A stretch of 64,000 nt of DNA from an uncultured Akkermansia sp. (GTDB lineage Bacteria > Verrucomicrobiota > Verrucomicrobiia > Verrucomicrobiales > Akkermansiaceae): NCBI GenBank assembly GCA_900548895.1, contig URLZ01000004.1, positions 1 to 64,000 on the forward strand, written 5' to 3'. The notes below the pieces were generated by a model that saw nothing but the letters and a program-made list of their open reading frames with translations, was not told where the DNA came from and made no database searches. Shown piece after piece: positions 50,549-59,879 of this stretch (position 1 is its first letter; every line of letters begins with the position of its first letter). The translations under genes were made by a program, and so were the position numbers.

Positions 50549-52903
50549 TCAGGCTTCGTCGGCCGGGATGAAGCGCCCGTCGTCGGCACGCAGCAGGCTT
50601 TGTCCGGGCTCCAGCCCGAGCAGGCGGGGAAGCTGGGGCTCGAGGGCGCTGATGAGGTGGAGGTTCGTCAGCACCAGCGGCATGCGACCTCCATTCTCCT
50701 CAGAGTCCTCCTCAGCCGCGAGCTCCTCCTCGCCGAGGAAGTTCAGCCCGCTGTCCCAGCCGCTGTTGACGGGCGCCACCGCGTCGCGCGACACGGCGGC
50801 AATGCGCCCCTCGCCCCGCAGGACGGAAGGCGTGGCCCAGCAGTTCAGCGGCCCCGGCCACGTGCGCAGCGGCATGGGCGGGATGAGGTCGAGCCCCTCG
50901 TCGCGGTGCTCCTCGGCCAGCGCCGTGCGCATGGCCCACTCCACGTCGGGGTGCCTTTCCACAAAGCCGGATCGCACCAGCCCGTTCTCCACGCAGTACT
51001 GCACGTAGTCCGTCAGCGTGCGGCAGCGTTGCAGCGCCGCCTCGTGGCCGCTCTCCTCCTTGATGAGCGCGTGATCCGCCACGGCGTTGAGGCGCTGCGG
51101 ATCAGCCGTGCTGAGCATATCGTCCGTGAAGAGCTCCAGAAGCTCCTCCGTGCCGTGGGCGCGCTTGTACTGAATCTCCTCGCGGTAGAGGGGAATCACC
51201 TGCCAGTAGGAGACGCGAGCACCGTCGGGAAGCGTGCAGGCCGCGGCCTCCTCCTCAAAGAGCCCCGGCGAGAGCAGCATGGCGGCGCAGAAGTCCGTGC
51301 CGGACTCCTCGTCCAGCTCCTCTCGCAAGTCAAAGCTGTGTCCCCAGTCGATCGGCTCTCCGGTGACGAGGGGGAAGCGGGCCAGCAGGCGCAGCAGGTG
51401 CAGGGGCCAGAAGCGATCCGGACGCTGCCAGTCCTCGGTGCTGTCGGCCCAGTCGGGCGGCAGCGTCATCAGCAGCTCGCAGCGCTGCTCCTCGCCTTCC
51501 TCATCGCGGAAGGCGCGCGCGCCCATCCCCTGCGTCACCAGCGTGAACCAGGGGTGCTCGTCGGACGGCGGAATCAGGTTCACATCCACCTGCCCCCACG
51601 GGCTGGCGGGTTCGCGGTGCACGAAGTCGGCCGAGCCGAAATAGCGCTCCATGTGGTGATCCGTGCAAGCGGCTTCCTCCTCGCTGTACGCAGCCGTGCG
51701 CGGGGCGGCATCGTCGCTTTCCGATCCTTGCGGCGGCTCGGCCTCCGATGTCGGTGACGAGTCCCCCTCGGGCGATGCCGCGGACGCCCCCGCAGACGCC
51801 TCCGCAGACGCCTCCGCAGACGCCTCCGCAGACGCCTCCGCAGGCTCAGGCTCCGGCTGATTGCCGGCGGCCGAGGGGCAGGGGGCGGCAGCCGCCGCAC
51901 TCGGAGCCGAAGCCGCCGGACTTGGGGTGGTGGGGACGGAAACCTCCGGCGCGGGAGCCGGAGCCGCGGAAGTCGGGGCGTCGGCTGTGCATTCAGGGGC
52001 AGAGTCGGCCGCCGGGGCGAGCTCGGCGTTTGAGGTGAGGGCGTCGCTGACCGTCGGCGCGGGGGCCTCGACGGATGTGGAAGCAGCCGGAGCCTCCTCC
52101 GCTACAGCCGGAGCCGTGACCGCCACGGGCGCGGGGGCTTCCTCTGTTTCGGCTTCCTCCGCTGCCGGGGTGATGACGGCCGTCGGGGTGTCGTCAGTTG
52201 CCGTATTGTCATTCGTTGTCGGCTGCGCACCGGGCGCGGGAGTTGTGGGAATACAGAACGTCGCAGGTTTGCAGGGTGTCGGTGTATCCGCAGGCGGAGC
52301 CGAGTCGCTCGGAGCCGCATCGGTCACCGCAACCACCTGAGCCGCCGGCGCCGGGGCTGCCGGAGTTGTCGGAGTTGTCGGAGTCGCGGAGTGCGGTTCG
52401 TCCGCGCTTGTCGACGGAGCTTCAGAAGCGTTGGCCTCCTCCTCGTCCGTTGCGCGGCAAGCTGTATCCTCGTCCGCGGCCTCCGTGCCGTCCTCCGCCA
52501 GAAAGGCGCGGCAGCTCTCGGCCATGCGGCGCGCCTCAGGGTCCTGCGGCGCCAGCTCGGCCCACCGCATGGCGTAGCCGAGGGCTTCGGCGTCGCGCTG
52601 GCCCGACAGGCGGCAGCAGATCGCCATCAGTCGGCACCACTCCGGGTCGTCGAGCCCCCTCCGGCGCACGGGACGCAGCGCCGCAATCGCCTTTTCCGTC
52701 GGTGAGTCATCCTGAGTCGCGGATCCCGCAGCCGGCACCTTCTCGGAGCGCAGCAGCCGGCGACTCAGATAGGCCTGCGCGAGCAGGATGCTGCGCGCGT
52801 ACTCGTCCGCCGGGGTGTTTTGAAGCAGCGTGACCGTGTTGTCGGCCATCCGCTGCCATTCGGACATCAGATTCTGAACAGGGGGTACACTATCGTCTTT
52901 CAT
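50549..52903 (-). CDS. large SUFU/DUF2185-like protein with low-complexity linker
   Basis: A 784-residue paralogue of the 49248 protein. Residues 1-140 are helical and TPR-like (RMADNTVTLLQNTPADEYAR; RDAEALGYAMRWAELAPQDP). Residues about 150-420 are a disordered Ala/Pro/Thr/Glu linker that includes an ASAE tetrapeptide repeat. The C-terminal 360 residues repeat the SUFU (WFTLVTQGMGARAFRDEEGE) and DUF2185-like (NSGWDSGLNFLGEEELAAEE) units. The start is the ATG at 52903: the GTG at 52999 is upstream of the expected transcription start. Function as an immunity or scaffold protein is inferred. Confidence 0.72.
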   Translation of the reverse strand: MKDDSVPPVQNLMSEWQRMADNTVTLLQNTPADEYARSILLAQAYLSRRLLRSEKVPAAGSATQDDSPTEKAIAALRPVRRRGLDDPEWCRLMAICCRLSGQRDAEALGYAMRWAELAPQDPEARRMAESCRAFLAEDGTEAADEDTACRATDEEEANASEAPSTSADEPHSATPTTPTTPAAPAPAAQVVAVTDAAPSDSAPPADTPTPCKPATFCIPTTPAPGAQPTTNDNTATDDTPTAVITPAAEEAETEEAPAPVAVTAPAVAEEAPAASTSVEAPAPTVSDALTSNAELAPAADSAPECTADAPTSAAPAPAPEVSVPTTPSPAASAPSAAAAAPCPSAAGNQPEPEPAEASAEASAEASAEASAGASAASPEGDSSPTSEAEPPQGSESDDAAPRTAAYSEEEAACTDHHMERYFGSADFVHREPASPWGQVDVNLIPPSDEHPWFTLVTQGMGARAFRDEEGEEQRCELLMTLPPDWADSTEDWQRPDRFWPLHLLRLLARFPLVTGEPIDWGHSFDLREELDEESGTDFCAAMLLSPGLFEEEAAACTLPDGARVSYWQVIPLYREEIQYKRAHGTEELLELFTDDMLSTADPQRLNAVADHALIKEESGHEAALQRCRTLTDYVQYCVENGLVRSGFVERHPDVEWAMRTALAEEHRDEGLDLIPPMPLRTWPGPLNCWATPSVLRGEGRIAAVSRDAVAPVNSGWDSGLNFLGEEELAAEEDSEENGGRMPLVLTNLHLISALEPQLPRLLGLEPGQSLLRADDGRFIPADEA
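51783..51842. repeat. 12-bp in-frame tandem repeat (gacgcctccgca)
   Basis: Four perfect and one near-perfect copy, coding (minus strand) the ASAE tetrapeptide in the disordered linker of the large SUFU protein. Copy number can change without a frameshift. Confidence 0.9.
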
Positions 52904-52989
52904 AAGGGGGTGGCATAGCGGGTATCGGAAACCGGAGGGCAGGCACTCTGCACCCGCGCACGCCTCCGCATCGCCTCTGCAATACTCCT

Positions 52990-53018
52990 TATATACCACC
53001 TTGTCCCGCTCCTGTAAA
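52990..53018 (-). promoter_or_regulatory. promoter of the SUFU gene pair
   Basis: Minus-strand TTTACA (53013-53018) and TATATA (52990-52995), 17-nt spacer. Initiation near 52983 gives a leader of about 80 nt. Confidence 0.6.
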
Positions 53019-53066
53019 GATCGGAAGCGCGGAAAAGATCGTCCTCGCCATCCGGAGGCTTTTTCC

Positions 53067-53095
53067 TTGCCAAAGAAGGGCGCCGGGGCTATACT
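53067..53095 (+). promoter_or_regulatory. promoter of the epimerase gene
   Basis: TTGCCA (53067-53072), 17 nt, TATACT (53090-53095); leader about 23 nt. Confidence 0.8.
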
Positions 53096-53124
53096 CGCTG
53101 CGTCAACATCCTCACTTTCACAAC

Positions 53125-54048
53125 ATGAAGATTCTCATCACCGGCGGTGCCGGTTTCATCGGCTCTCACATCGCAGAACACTATCAGGGGATCGCGGAGG
53201 AAATCCGCGTGCTCGACAATCTTCGCACCGGTTACAAGAAGAACCTCGACGGCCTCAAGGTCACCTTCATCGAGGGCTCCATCACCGATCGCGAGCTGGT
53301 GGCGAAGGCGGTGGAGGGTATCGATTACATCTTCCACATGGCGGCTCTCGTCTCCGTCCCCGAGTCCATGACGAAGATTCGCGAGTGCATCGACCTCAAT
53401 GTGAACGGTCTGCTCACGGTGTTGGAGGAGGCCTCGAAGGCGGGTGTCAAGAAGGTGGTGCTCGCTTCCTCGGCCGCCATTTACGGCGATAACCCCATTG
53501 TGCCGAAGGTCGAGACGATGTACCCCGAGCCCAAGAGCCCCTACGGCATCACGAAGCTGGACGGCGAGTACTACATGGAGATGTTCCGCGCGACCGGGAA
53601 GGTGAACACGGGCTGCTGCCGCTTCTTCAACGTCTTCGGCCCCCGCCAGGATCCGAAGGGCGCCTATGCGGCCGCCGTGCCGATTTTCATGGAGAAGGCC
53701 ATCAAGGGTGAGGATATCACCGTCTACGGCGACGGCGAGCAGACGCGCGACTTCATTTACGTGAAGGATATCGTCGGTGCGCTGACCTACGTGGCCGAGC
53801 ACCCCGAGGTGACGGGCGTGAACAACGTGGGCTACGGTGGTCAGATGACGATCAACGAGCTGGCGGAGATCATCATCAAGGCCGCCGGCTCCCATTCGAA
53901 GATCGTGCACCTGCCGGAGCGCCCCGGCGACGTCAAGCACTCTCGCGCCTGCGCCGACAAGCTGATGGCTGCCGGCTGGAAGCCGCAGTACACGCTGGAG
54001 GAGGGTCTCAAGACGACGCTCGAGTACTTCCGTAGCGTGACGAAGTAA
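53125..54048 (+). CDS. UDP-sugar 4-epimerase-like extended SDR
   Basis: A 307-residue NAD-dependent sugar-nucleotide epimerase/dehydratase. It has the Rossmann loop LITGGAGFIGSHIAEHY, IFHMAALVSVPESM, catalytic Ser in VLASSAAIYGD, the YxxxK pair in SPYGITKLDGEYY, and the substrate region FNVFGPRQDP and GDGEQTRDFIYVKDI. It resembles WbpP/GalE-type 4-epimerases of UDP-GlcNAc or UDP-Glc more than dehydratases. The exact substrate is unresolved. It supplies activated sugars for surface polysaccharide. The gene is monocistronic, with a clear promoter and terminator. Confidence 0.88.
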   Translation: MKILITGGAGFIGSHIAEHYQGIAEEIRVLDNLRTGYKKNLDGLKVTFIEGSITDRELVAKAVEGIDYIFHMAALVSVPESMTKIRECIDLNVNGLLTVLEEASKAGVKKVVLASSAAIYGDNPIVPKVETMYPEPKSPYGITKLDGEYYMEMFRATGKVNTGCCRFFNVFGPRQDPKGAYAAAVPIFMEKAIKGEDITVYGDGEQTRDFIYVKDIVGALTYVAEHPEVTGVNNVGYGGQMTINELAEIIIKAAGSHSKIVHLPERPGDVKHSRACADKLMAAGWKPQYTLEEGLKTTLEYFRSVTK

Positions 54049-54064
54049 GCGAGCGGGTCGCGAA

Positions 54065-54089
54065 GCCGCCCGGCTGAGGCTCGGGCGGC
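54065..54089 (+). terminator. terminator after the epimerase gene
   Basis: A perfect 8-bp GC stem (54065-54072 with 54082-54089), 9-nt loop, followed by a T/G-rich stretch up to about 54113. Confidence 0.6.
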
Positions 54090-54268
54090 CGCAGCGCTGT
54101 TGTTTTGGTTTTGTCCGGGCGCGGGGGCTGAGCTCCTGCGCCCGGCCTGCACGTAACGGGAGGGAAAAACGAGCCGCGTCTGTCCCTCGGTGTGCCCCCG
54201 GCGAATCTAGGGCTCGTGGGGGGGAGGGGGACACGGACACGAACCGCCCGTTCAATGCCGTACTTTTT

Positions 54269-54982
54269 ATGTGGACTGATGATTCAGAGGAGTCGCCGCG
54301 CCTGCGCACGGCCGATCTCGCCCGCTTGGCGGCGGAGCGCTTGGAGAAGCTGCGCGCCGAGGGCGAAGAGTTACGACCGGTGCAGGGAAAGAGCCGCAAG
54401 CTTGCGTCTCACTTCTGGGGCAGCGCGTGGATGCGCCGCCTCGCGCTCTGCGAGAGCGGGGGGCTCTGCTTGGCTCCCGGGCGCAGCCTGCTGCGGCACG
54501 GCTGCGTGCTCGATCTGCGCGTGGGACCGGGGCGTTTGGAGGCCCTCGTGAGCGCGCAGGAGCTCTACCGCGTCCACCTGCGCGTGTTTCCACTTGAAGG
54601 AGAGCCGCTGGAGGCGCTGCGAGCTGCCTGCTGCGGCCACATTGAATCCTGCGTTTCGCTGCTGGAGGGGCAGATGGACGCCCCTCTGCTCGAGCGGCTC
54701 TGCGACCCGGATACCGGCCTGCTGCCCGGGCCGGAGGACTGGCGCATGCAGTGCAGCTGCCCCGACTGGGCCGAGCCCTGTCCGCACGAGGCTGCGGCGA
54801 TTTATGCCGCCGGCATCCTCATTGACGAGGATCCCTCGCTGCTCTTCACGCTGCGCTCGATACGCCCCGAGGATCTTCTGGAGACCTCGGCGCTCGCCGG
54901 CGGAAGTCCCGATTCCGCCGCCCGGGCGACGGACGAGCTGGAGGCCCTCTCCGCAACCTTCGGCATCAAGCTGGAGGTCTGA
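54269..54982 (+). CDS. SWIM zinc-finger protein
   Basis: A 237-residue protein with a C-terminal SWIM zinc finger CSCPDWAEPCPHEAAAIYA (CxC...CxH, about residues 165-183), which binds DNA or proteins. The N-terminal half, SHFWGSAWMRRLAL ... LAPGRSLLRHGCVLDLRVGP, is the part that precedes the finger in the stand-alone bacterial SWIM family. These proteins are often encoded beside SNF2-type helicases, which is not the case here. No promoter stands out; the gene starts 220 nt after the epimerase. Confidence 0.82.
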   Translation: MWTDDSEESPRLRTADLARLAAERLEKLRAEGEELRPVQGKSRKLASHFWGSAWMRRLALCESGGLCLAPGRSLLRHGCVLDLRVGPGRLEALVSAQELYRVHLRVFPLEGEPLEALRAACCGHIESCVSLLEGQMDAPLLERLCDPDTGLLPGPEDWRMQCSCPDWAEPCPHEAAAIYAAGILIDEDPSLLFTLRSIRPEDLLETSALAGGSPDSAARATDELEALSATFGIKLEV

Positions 54983-55162
54983 GTCTCCCCCCTTGGCGCT
55001 CTTGCCCCGCTCTCGGTCGCGAGAGGTCGGCTCTCGGAACAAGGGAGGGGGCTTCCCGGACGATGCGGAAAGCCCCCCGAGGTGTGTTGTGTGAGCTGTC
55101 TGTCGGCGTCTCAATCTGCGCGACTAGCGGATGCCGTAGAGGCGCTGCATGGACGGCGGAGC

Positions 55163-56389
55163 TCAGCAGAACAGGGCGGTGCTCGCCTTGACGAGCCAGT
55201 AGCCGCCGAAGACGAGCCAGACGAAGAGGATGAGCGCGAGGATGAAGGGCTTCGGACCGGCCTTCATGAACTTGTCGAAACTCGTCTCAACGCCGAGAGC
55301 CGTCATGGCCATGGTCAGCAGGAAGGTGTCCGCCTGTTCGATCACTTTCAGCCCCGCGGCGGGGATGAAGTTGAAGGAGTTGATGCCGATGACGACGAGG
55401 AAGAGGACGGCGAAGAGCGGCACGCTGACTTTTCCCCGCTTGCCGCCTTCGCTGCTCTGCGTGCGGCTGAGGATGATGCTCAGCACGATGAGCACGGGGG
55501 CGAGCAGGATGACGCGCACCATCTTGACGATGACGGCCGGGCGTTGGATGTCCGGGTGCGAGGGCTCCGCAAAGTCGGGGATGGTGCAGAGGTTGCCGCG
55601 CAGTTGGTCGCAGGCTTGGTTCATCTGCTCGCGCGGGGCGCGCAGCTCTTCGACTAGCTCGGGGTGTTGGGCGAGGTGCTGATCCACGGCGGCATTGAGC
55701 TCGCGGCGGGCGCCGGTCATGCGGGCGCAGGCGGAGCTGACGGAGTCGTCGGTGCCGTTCATGGCTTCGCCGGCCCCGACGACGTGGGCGACCTCATGCA
55801 GGGTGGCGCCGGTGTAAATGCCAACCTCGCGGGCATCCATGTCGTACATATCGGCGCGGTAGGCGGCGGGGTAGAGGAACATGGCTAAGGTGCCGAAGAG
55901 CACGACGGTGGAGACGGCCACGGCGCTCTTGTAGGCTTCGCCCTTGACGACGGGCTCGGCGCCGAGAACGGCGGCTGCACCGCAGATGGAGCTGCCGACG
56001 GAGGTGAGCAGCGCGGTCTGGCTGTCCATGCGCAGCAGGCGACCGACGCCGCAGCCGATGATCAGCGTGAGGGCGACGATGGCGACATCGACGATGACGG
56101 CGGCCCAGCCGACGTCGATGACGTCGCCGAGGGTGATGCGGAAGCCGTAGAGCACGATGCCGGTGCGCAGGATCTGCTTGGAGCAGAAGCTGATGCCGGG
56201 ATTCCACTCGGCCGGCACCTGTCGGCGCAGAGTGTTGGCGAAGAGCATACCGACGATGATGCCGACGATAAGCGGGCTGAAGCGTAGCTGCTTGACCCAG
56301 CTGAAGTCTGCCAAATAGCAGGCGGTGCAGGAGAAGAGCACGATGAGCAGAATGCCGGCGAGGAATGAGGGTTTGCTGCTGGTCGTCAT
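55163..56389 (-). CDS. YeiH-family (UPF0324) putative sulfate exporter
   Basis: A 408-residue inner-membrane transporter of the YeiH/PSE family with about ten helices: SPLIVGIIVGMLFANTLRR, KQILRTGIVLYGFRITLGDV, SVGSSICGAAAVLGAEPVV and ATLHEVAHVVGAGEA are family hallmarks. An insertion of about 80 hydrophilic residues (about 205-285, charged and helical) interrupts the canonical fold between the HEVAHVVGAG segment and the last four helices. The promoter 8 nt upstream decides the start at 56389; the ATG at 56419 is inside it. Substrate assignment is by family only. Confidence 0.85.
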   Translation of the reverse strand: MTTSSKPSFLAGILLIVLFSCTACYLADFSWVKQLRFSPLIVGIIVGMLFANTLRRQVPAEWNPGISFCSKQILRTGIVLYGFRITLGDVIDVGWAAVIVDVAIVALTLIIGCGVGRLLRMDSQTALLTSVGSSICGAAAVLGAEPVVKGEAYKSAVAVSTVVLFGTLAMFLYPAAYRADMYDMDAREVGIYTGATLHEVAHVVGAGEAMNGTDDSVSSACARMTGARRELNAAVDQHLAQHPELVEELRAPREQMNQACDQLRGNLCTIPDFAEPSHPDIQRPAVIVKMVRVILLAPVLIVLSIILSRTQSSEGGKRGKVSVPLFAVLFLVVIGINSFNFIPAAGLKVIEQADTFLLTMAMTALGVETSFDKFMKAGPKPFILALILFVWLVFGGYWLVKASTALFC

Positions 56390-56397
56390 GGCGCGCC

Positions 56398-56426
56398 ATG
56401 ATAGAGGATGAAGGCTCATCTGGCAA
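56398..56426 (-). promoter_or_regulatory. promoter of the YeiH-type gene, near-leaderless
   Basis: Minus-strand TTGCCA (56421-56426) and TATCAT (56398-56403), 17-nt spacer, 8 nt before the ATG. Confidence 0.78.
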
Positions 56427-56710
56427 GGCTGAAATGCCGACTCCGGGCGAGAAAATGCTGTTGAGTCGGAGGCGTTGAGGCCTTTGCGGCGGAGATCGGT
56501 GAATCCGGAGCCGGAATCTGCAATGTGCCGAGATGATTCGATAACTGCCGGGTGTATTCTGACAGCTTGGGATCATGATGAAACCTTGGGCACATCCGAA
56601 TCGCAACGTGCAACACCCGGCTGAAGTATCCTCGTGATTCTGGCGATCCGAGAAATAATTCAGACGAACAGGTTTGCCTCCCTGCAACCTGAGGCAGACA
56701 GATTATAGAC
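56427..56710. other. gap between divergent YeiH-type and hom promoters
   Basis: I see no gene or regulatory RNA. The hom transcript is nearly leaderless, which leaves no room for a riboswitch or attenuator. Confidence 0.45.
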
Positions 56711-56739
56711 TTGTCATTTCTGCCCGCAGGCGCTACAAT
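56711..56739 (+). promoter_or_regulatory. promoter of hom-lysC, near-leaderless
   Basis: TTGTCA (56711-56716), 17 nt, TACAAT (56734-56739), 10 nt before the hom ATG. Confidence 0.82.
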
Positions 56740-56749
56740 CCCCGCGCGC

Positions 56750-58069
56750 ATGACAGGCAAAACACTTCAGATCGGGCTCGCAGGGCTGGGAACCGTCGGA
56801 ACCGGCGTTTATGAGACCCTCTGTCGCAACCATGAGCTGCTGGAGGCCCGCGCGCAGATCTCCTTCTGCGTCAGGCGCATCGCCGTGCGCGATCTCAGCC
56901 GTCCCCGCGAGGTTGAAGTCGATCCCGCCCTGCTCACCGATGACTGGCACGACCTCGTCGATGATGATCGCGTGGACATCATCATCGAGCTCATCGGGGG
57001 CACCACGGAAGCCTATCGCCTCATCAAGGCCTCAATCGAAGCCGGAAAGCCCGTCGTCACCGGCAACAAGGCCGTGTTGGCCGAGTACGGCAGCGAACTC
57101 TTCCGCCTCTCGGCGGAGAAGGGAGTTCCTCTCTATTTCGAGGCCTCCTGCGGCGGCGGTATCCCCATCGTGCAGTCGCTGCAAAATTCGCTGATCTGCA
57201 ATAATGTGCAGAGTATCATCGGCATCATCAACGGCACGAGTAACTACATCCTTACCTCCATGCGCGAGAAGGGCATCCCCCTGCACGAGGCGCTGGAACA
57301 GGCCCAGAGCTGCGGCTATGCCGAGGCGGACCCGAGCTTTGACATCAACGGCTGGGATGCCGCCCACAAGGCGCTCATCCTCGCCATGCTCGCCTACGGC
57401 ACCCCGCTGACGCCCGATAAAATCTCCGTCTACGGCATCGAGCGTGTGGAGAGCGTCGACCTCAGCTTCGCCGAGAAGCTCGGCTACACCATCAAGCTGC
57501 TCGTCGTCATCAAGCATCATGCGGAAAACGATCAGCTGGAACTGCGCGTGCAGCCCAGCTTCGTGCCGCTCACCCACATGCTCGCCAAGGTCGACGGCGT
57601 CTTCAACGCCATCGCCGTCAAGGGAGACATCGTCGGTGAAACTATCTTTTACGGCCGCGGGGCCGGCAAGAATCCGACAGCCAGCGCCGTCATCGGCGAC
57701 GTCGTGCTGGCCATGCGCGAGCGCCGCCACCCTGACTTCCACACGGGCTTCCGCCCCTACACCAAAGAGCTCTCGCTGCTGCCGCTCGGGGAGACCGTCA
57801 CGCCCTACTACGTGCGCTTCCATGTGAAGGACAGGCCCGGCGTCATCGCCGCCGCAGCCTCGATCTTCGCAAAGTACGACGTCGGCATCTCCGCGACGAC
57901 GTCCACCTTCTGCGGCACGGATCACGAGGGCAACCCTTGGTGCAACCTCGTCTTCATGGTGCATGCCTGCAAGTGGGTGCGCCTCAAATACGCGCTGCGA
58001 GAGATCGGCGAATTCGACAACATCGACCGCCACCCCGTCGTCTTCCGCATCGAGACCTTCAACGACTGA
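56750..58069 (+). CDS. hom: homoserine dehydrogenase
   Basis: Reduces aspartate semialdehyde to homoserine for threonine and methionine synthesis. The 439-residue product has the NAD(P) loop IGLAGLGTVGTGVYETL, IDIIIELIGGTTEAYRL-type segment, KPVVTGNKAVLAEYG, the catalytic region FEASCGGGIPIVQSL and GIINGTSNYILTSM, EADPSFDINGWDAAHKALIL, and a C-terminal ACT domain (VRFHVKDRPGVIAAAASIFA) for feedback inhibition. The frame opens at 56711, but that lies in the promoter; 56750 is the usable ATG. lysC follows 10 nt later. Confidence 0.96.
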   Translation: MTGKTLQIGLAGLGTVGTGVYETLCRNHELLEARAQISFCVRRIAVRDLSRPREVEVDPALLTDDWHDLVDDDRVDIIIELIGGTTEAYRLIKASIEAGKPVVTGNKAVLAEYGSELFRLSAEKGVPLYFEASCGGGIPIVQSLQNSLICNNVQSIIGIINGTSNYILTSMREKGIPLHEALEQAQSCGYAEADPSFDINGWDAAHKALILAMLAYGTPLTPDKISVYGIERVESVDLSFAEKLGYTIKLLVVIKHHAENDQLELRVQPSFVPLTHMLAKVDGVFNAIAVKGDIVGETIFYGRGAGKNPTASAVIGDVVLAMRERRHPDFHTGFRPYTKELSLLPLGETVTPYYVRFHVKDRPGVIAAAASIFAKYDVGISATTSTFCGTDHEGNPWCNLVFMVHACKWVRLKYALREIGEFDNIDRHPVVFRIETFND

Positions 58070-58079
58070 TACGTAAACT

Positions 58080-59309
58080 ATGGCACTGATTGTACAGAAA
58101 TACGGCGGCTCCTCCGTGGGCACCATCGACCGCATCCGCAACGTGGCCCGGCGCCTCATCGAGACGCAGCAGCAGGGCAACCGCGTCGTGGCCGTCATCT
58201 CCGCCATGAGCGGCGTGACGGACAAGCTCATCGGGCTGGCTCACGAGGTGATGGACAACCCGCCCGAGAGCGAGCTGGACGTCCTGCTGGCCACCGGTGA
58301 GCAGCAGTCCATAGCGCTGCTCTGCATGGCCATCGCGGACATGGGGCACAAGGCCATGAGCTTCACCGGCGCTCAGGCCGGCATCACCACCTACGGAAGC
58401 CACACCCGCGGGCGCATCGACCGCATCGACCCCTCGCGCGTGCTCAAGGCTCTCGATGAGGGCAACATCGTCGTCTGCGCAGGCTTTCAGGGCATCTCCC
58501 GCGACGGCGAGCGCATCCACACCCTCGGCCGCGGCGGCTCCGACCTCTCGGCCATCGCCATGGCCGCAGCCGTGAAGGCCGATCTCTGCCAGATCTACAC
58601 GGACGTCGACGGCGTCTACACCTGCGACCCGCGCGTCGTCAAGGAAGCCCGCAAAATCGACGTCCTCTCCTACGAAGAAATGCTTGAAATGGCCTCCAGC
58701 GGCTCCAAAGTCATGCAGGCCCGTTCCGTCGAATTCGCCAAAAAGTTCGGCGTGGTCTTTGAAGTCCGCAACTCCATGAACAACAACCCCGGTACCATCG
58801 TGCAAGAAGAAAACACAGCCATGGAATCGCTCGCCGTGCGCGGCGTCTCCATCGAGCGCAATCAGGCCCGCGTCACCGTCTCGGGCATCACCGCTCCCGT
58901 CGCCTACACCGCCATCATTCTCACGGCCCTCGCCAAGGCGGAAATCAACATCGACATGATCGTCGCCAACGTCGCCCACGACGGCATGGCTCGCCAGTCG
59001 TTCACCATGAACATGAATGATCTCGGCGCCGCTCAGGCCGCCCTGCAGAAGATCCTGCCCCAGCTCGGTGACAAGGCGCGCCTCGAGACCGAATCCGGCC
59101 TCGCGAAGCTCTCCGTCGTCGGCGTCGGCATGCGCTCCAACTCCGGCGTGGCGGCCACGGTCTTCCAGTCGCTGGCCGATGCCGGCATCTGCACCGGCAT
59201 GATTGCCACCTCCGAGATTCGCATCACGACGACGGTGGATGCCGCCGACATCGAGAAGGCCGCCCGCGTTGTTCACGCTGCCTTCCACCTCGATCAGCCG
59301 AACGCCTGA
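58080..59309 (+). CDS. lysC: aspartate kinase
   Basis: Phosphorylates aspartate, the first step towards lysine, threonine, methionine and diaminopimelate. The 409-residue product has ALIVQKYGGSSVGTIDRI (kinase signature KYGGSSV), VVAVISAMSGVTDKLI, LLATGEQQSIALL, LGRGGSDLSAIAMAA and YTDVDGVYTCDPRVV, then paired ACT domains (residues about 265-400, e.g. VVGVGMRSNSGVAATVFQSL). It is 10 nt downstream of hom in an operon. No Shine-Dalgarno is present. Confidence 0.97.
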   Translation: MALIVQKYGGSSVGTIDRIRNVARRLIETQQQGNRVVAVISAMSGVTDKLIGLAHEVMDNPPESELDVLLATGEQQSIALLCMAIADMGHKAMSFTGAQAGITTYGSHTRGRIDRIDPSRVLKALDEGNIVVCAGFQGISRDGERIHTLGRGGSDLSAIAMAAAVKADLCQIYTDVDGVYTCDPRVVKEARKIDVLSYEEMLEMASSGSKVMQARSVEFAKKFGVVFEVRNSMNNNPGTIVQEENTAMESLAVRGVSIERNQARVTVSGITAPVAYTAIILTALAKAEINIDMIVANVAHDGMARQSFTMNMNDLGAAQAALQKILPQLGDKARLETESGLAKLSVVGVGMRSNSGVAATVFQSLADAGICTGMIATSEIRITTTVDAADIEKAARVVHAAFHLDQPNA

Positions 59310-59879
59310 TCCGGGCCGGAAGCTGAGGGCTGAGGGAGACAAAGTGTCGGGCTGGAGTGCGAGGCGAAGGCGCGGCGTGAAAGCCGCGCCGTTGCAGCCG
59401 GATGCGGAGATGGCACGTAACGGGTACGGAATGAGCGCAGGGTCGGCGGTAAGTCTGCCGTAAAGTCGGCGCCGGGTCTTGCCCGCCGAGAGCCGCTGCC
59501 GAGGCTTCTTCGCTGTCAGCTCTCCTGCTTCGGAGCCGCTCCTCATTGAGGGGTCACCCTGCCGGCAGGAGCTTGAGGAGGGGGGGAGCTTGGGCTTGAC
59601 TCGTCCCCATCCCCTCCGAACGCCAAGCCACCACGAGCCGGCGACTCTACGGATCCTCCGCCCACCTCCCCCTCCCTCACACACGGTATTCGAACGGCGA
59701 AGCCCGGGAGACGTCGCCCGCCTCTCGGCCGGATACGGCTCGGAGGCGGCTCTCGTTCTCCGCTTCCCGCGCCGGAGTCGGCCTCCGAACACGATGACTT
59801 TCCGCCGCGCCCGGCGCGACACCTTTCGCCTGACAGACAAGATCAACACTGACGCGCGCGAGGAAGCGCGCATGCACCT
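59310..59879. other. 570-nt gap between lysC and the TPR protein genes
   Basis: No convincing gene. A 6-bp GC hairpin (59854-59859 with 59866-59871) ends 8 nt before the next ATG. A long frame on this strand reads Pro/Arg-rich nonsense and is not called. Confidence 0.45.
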
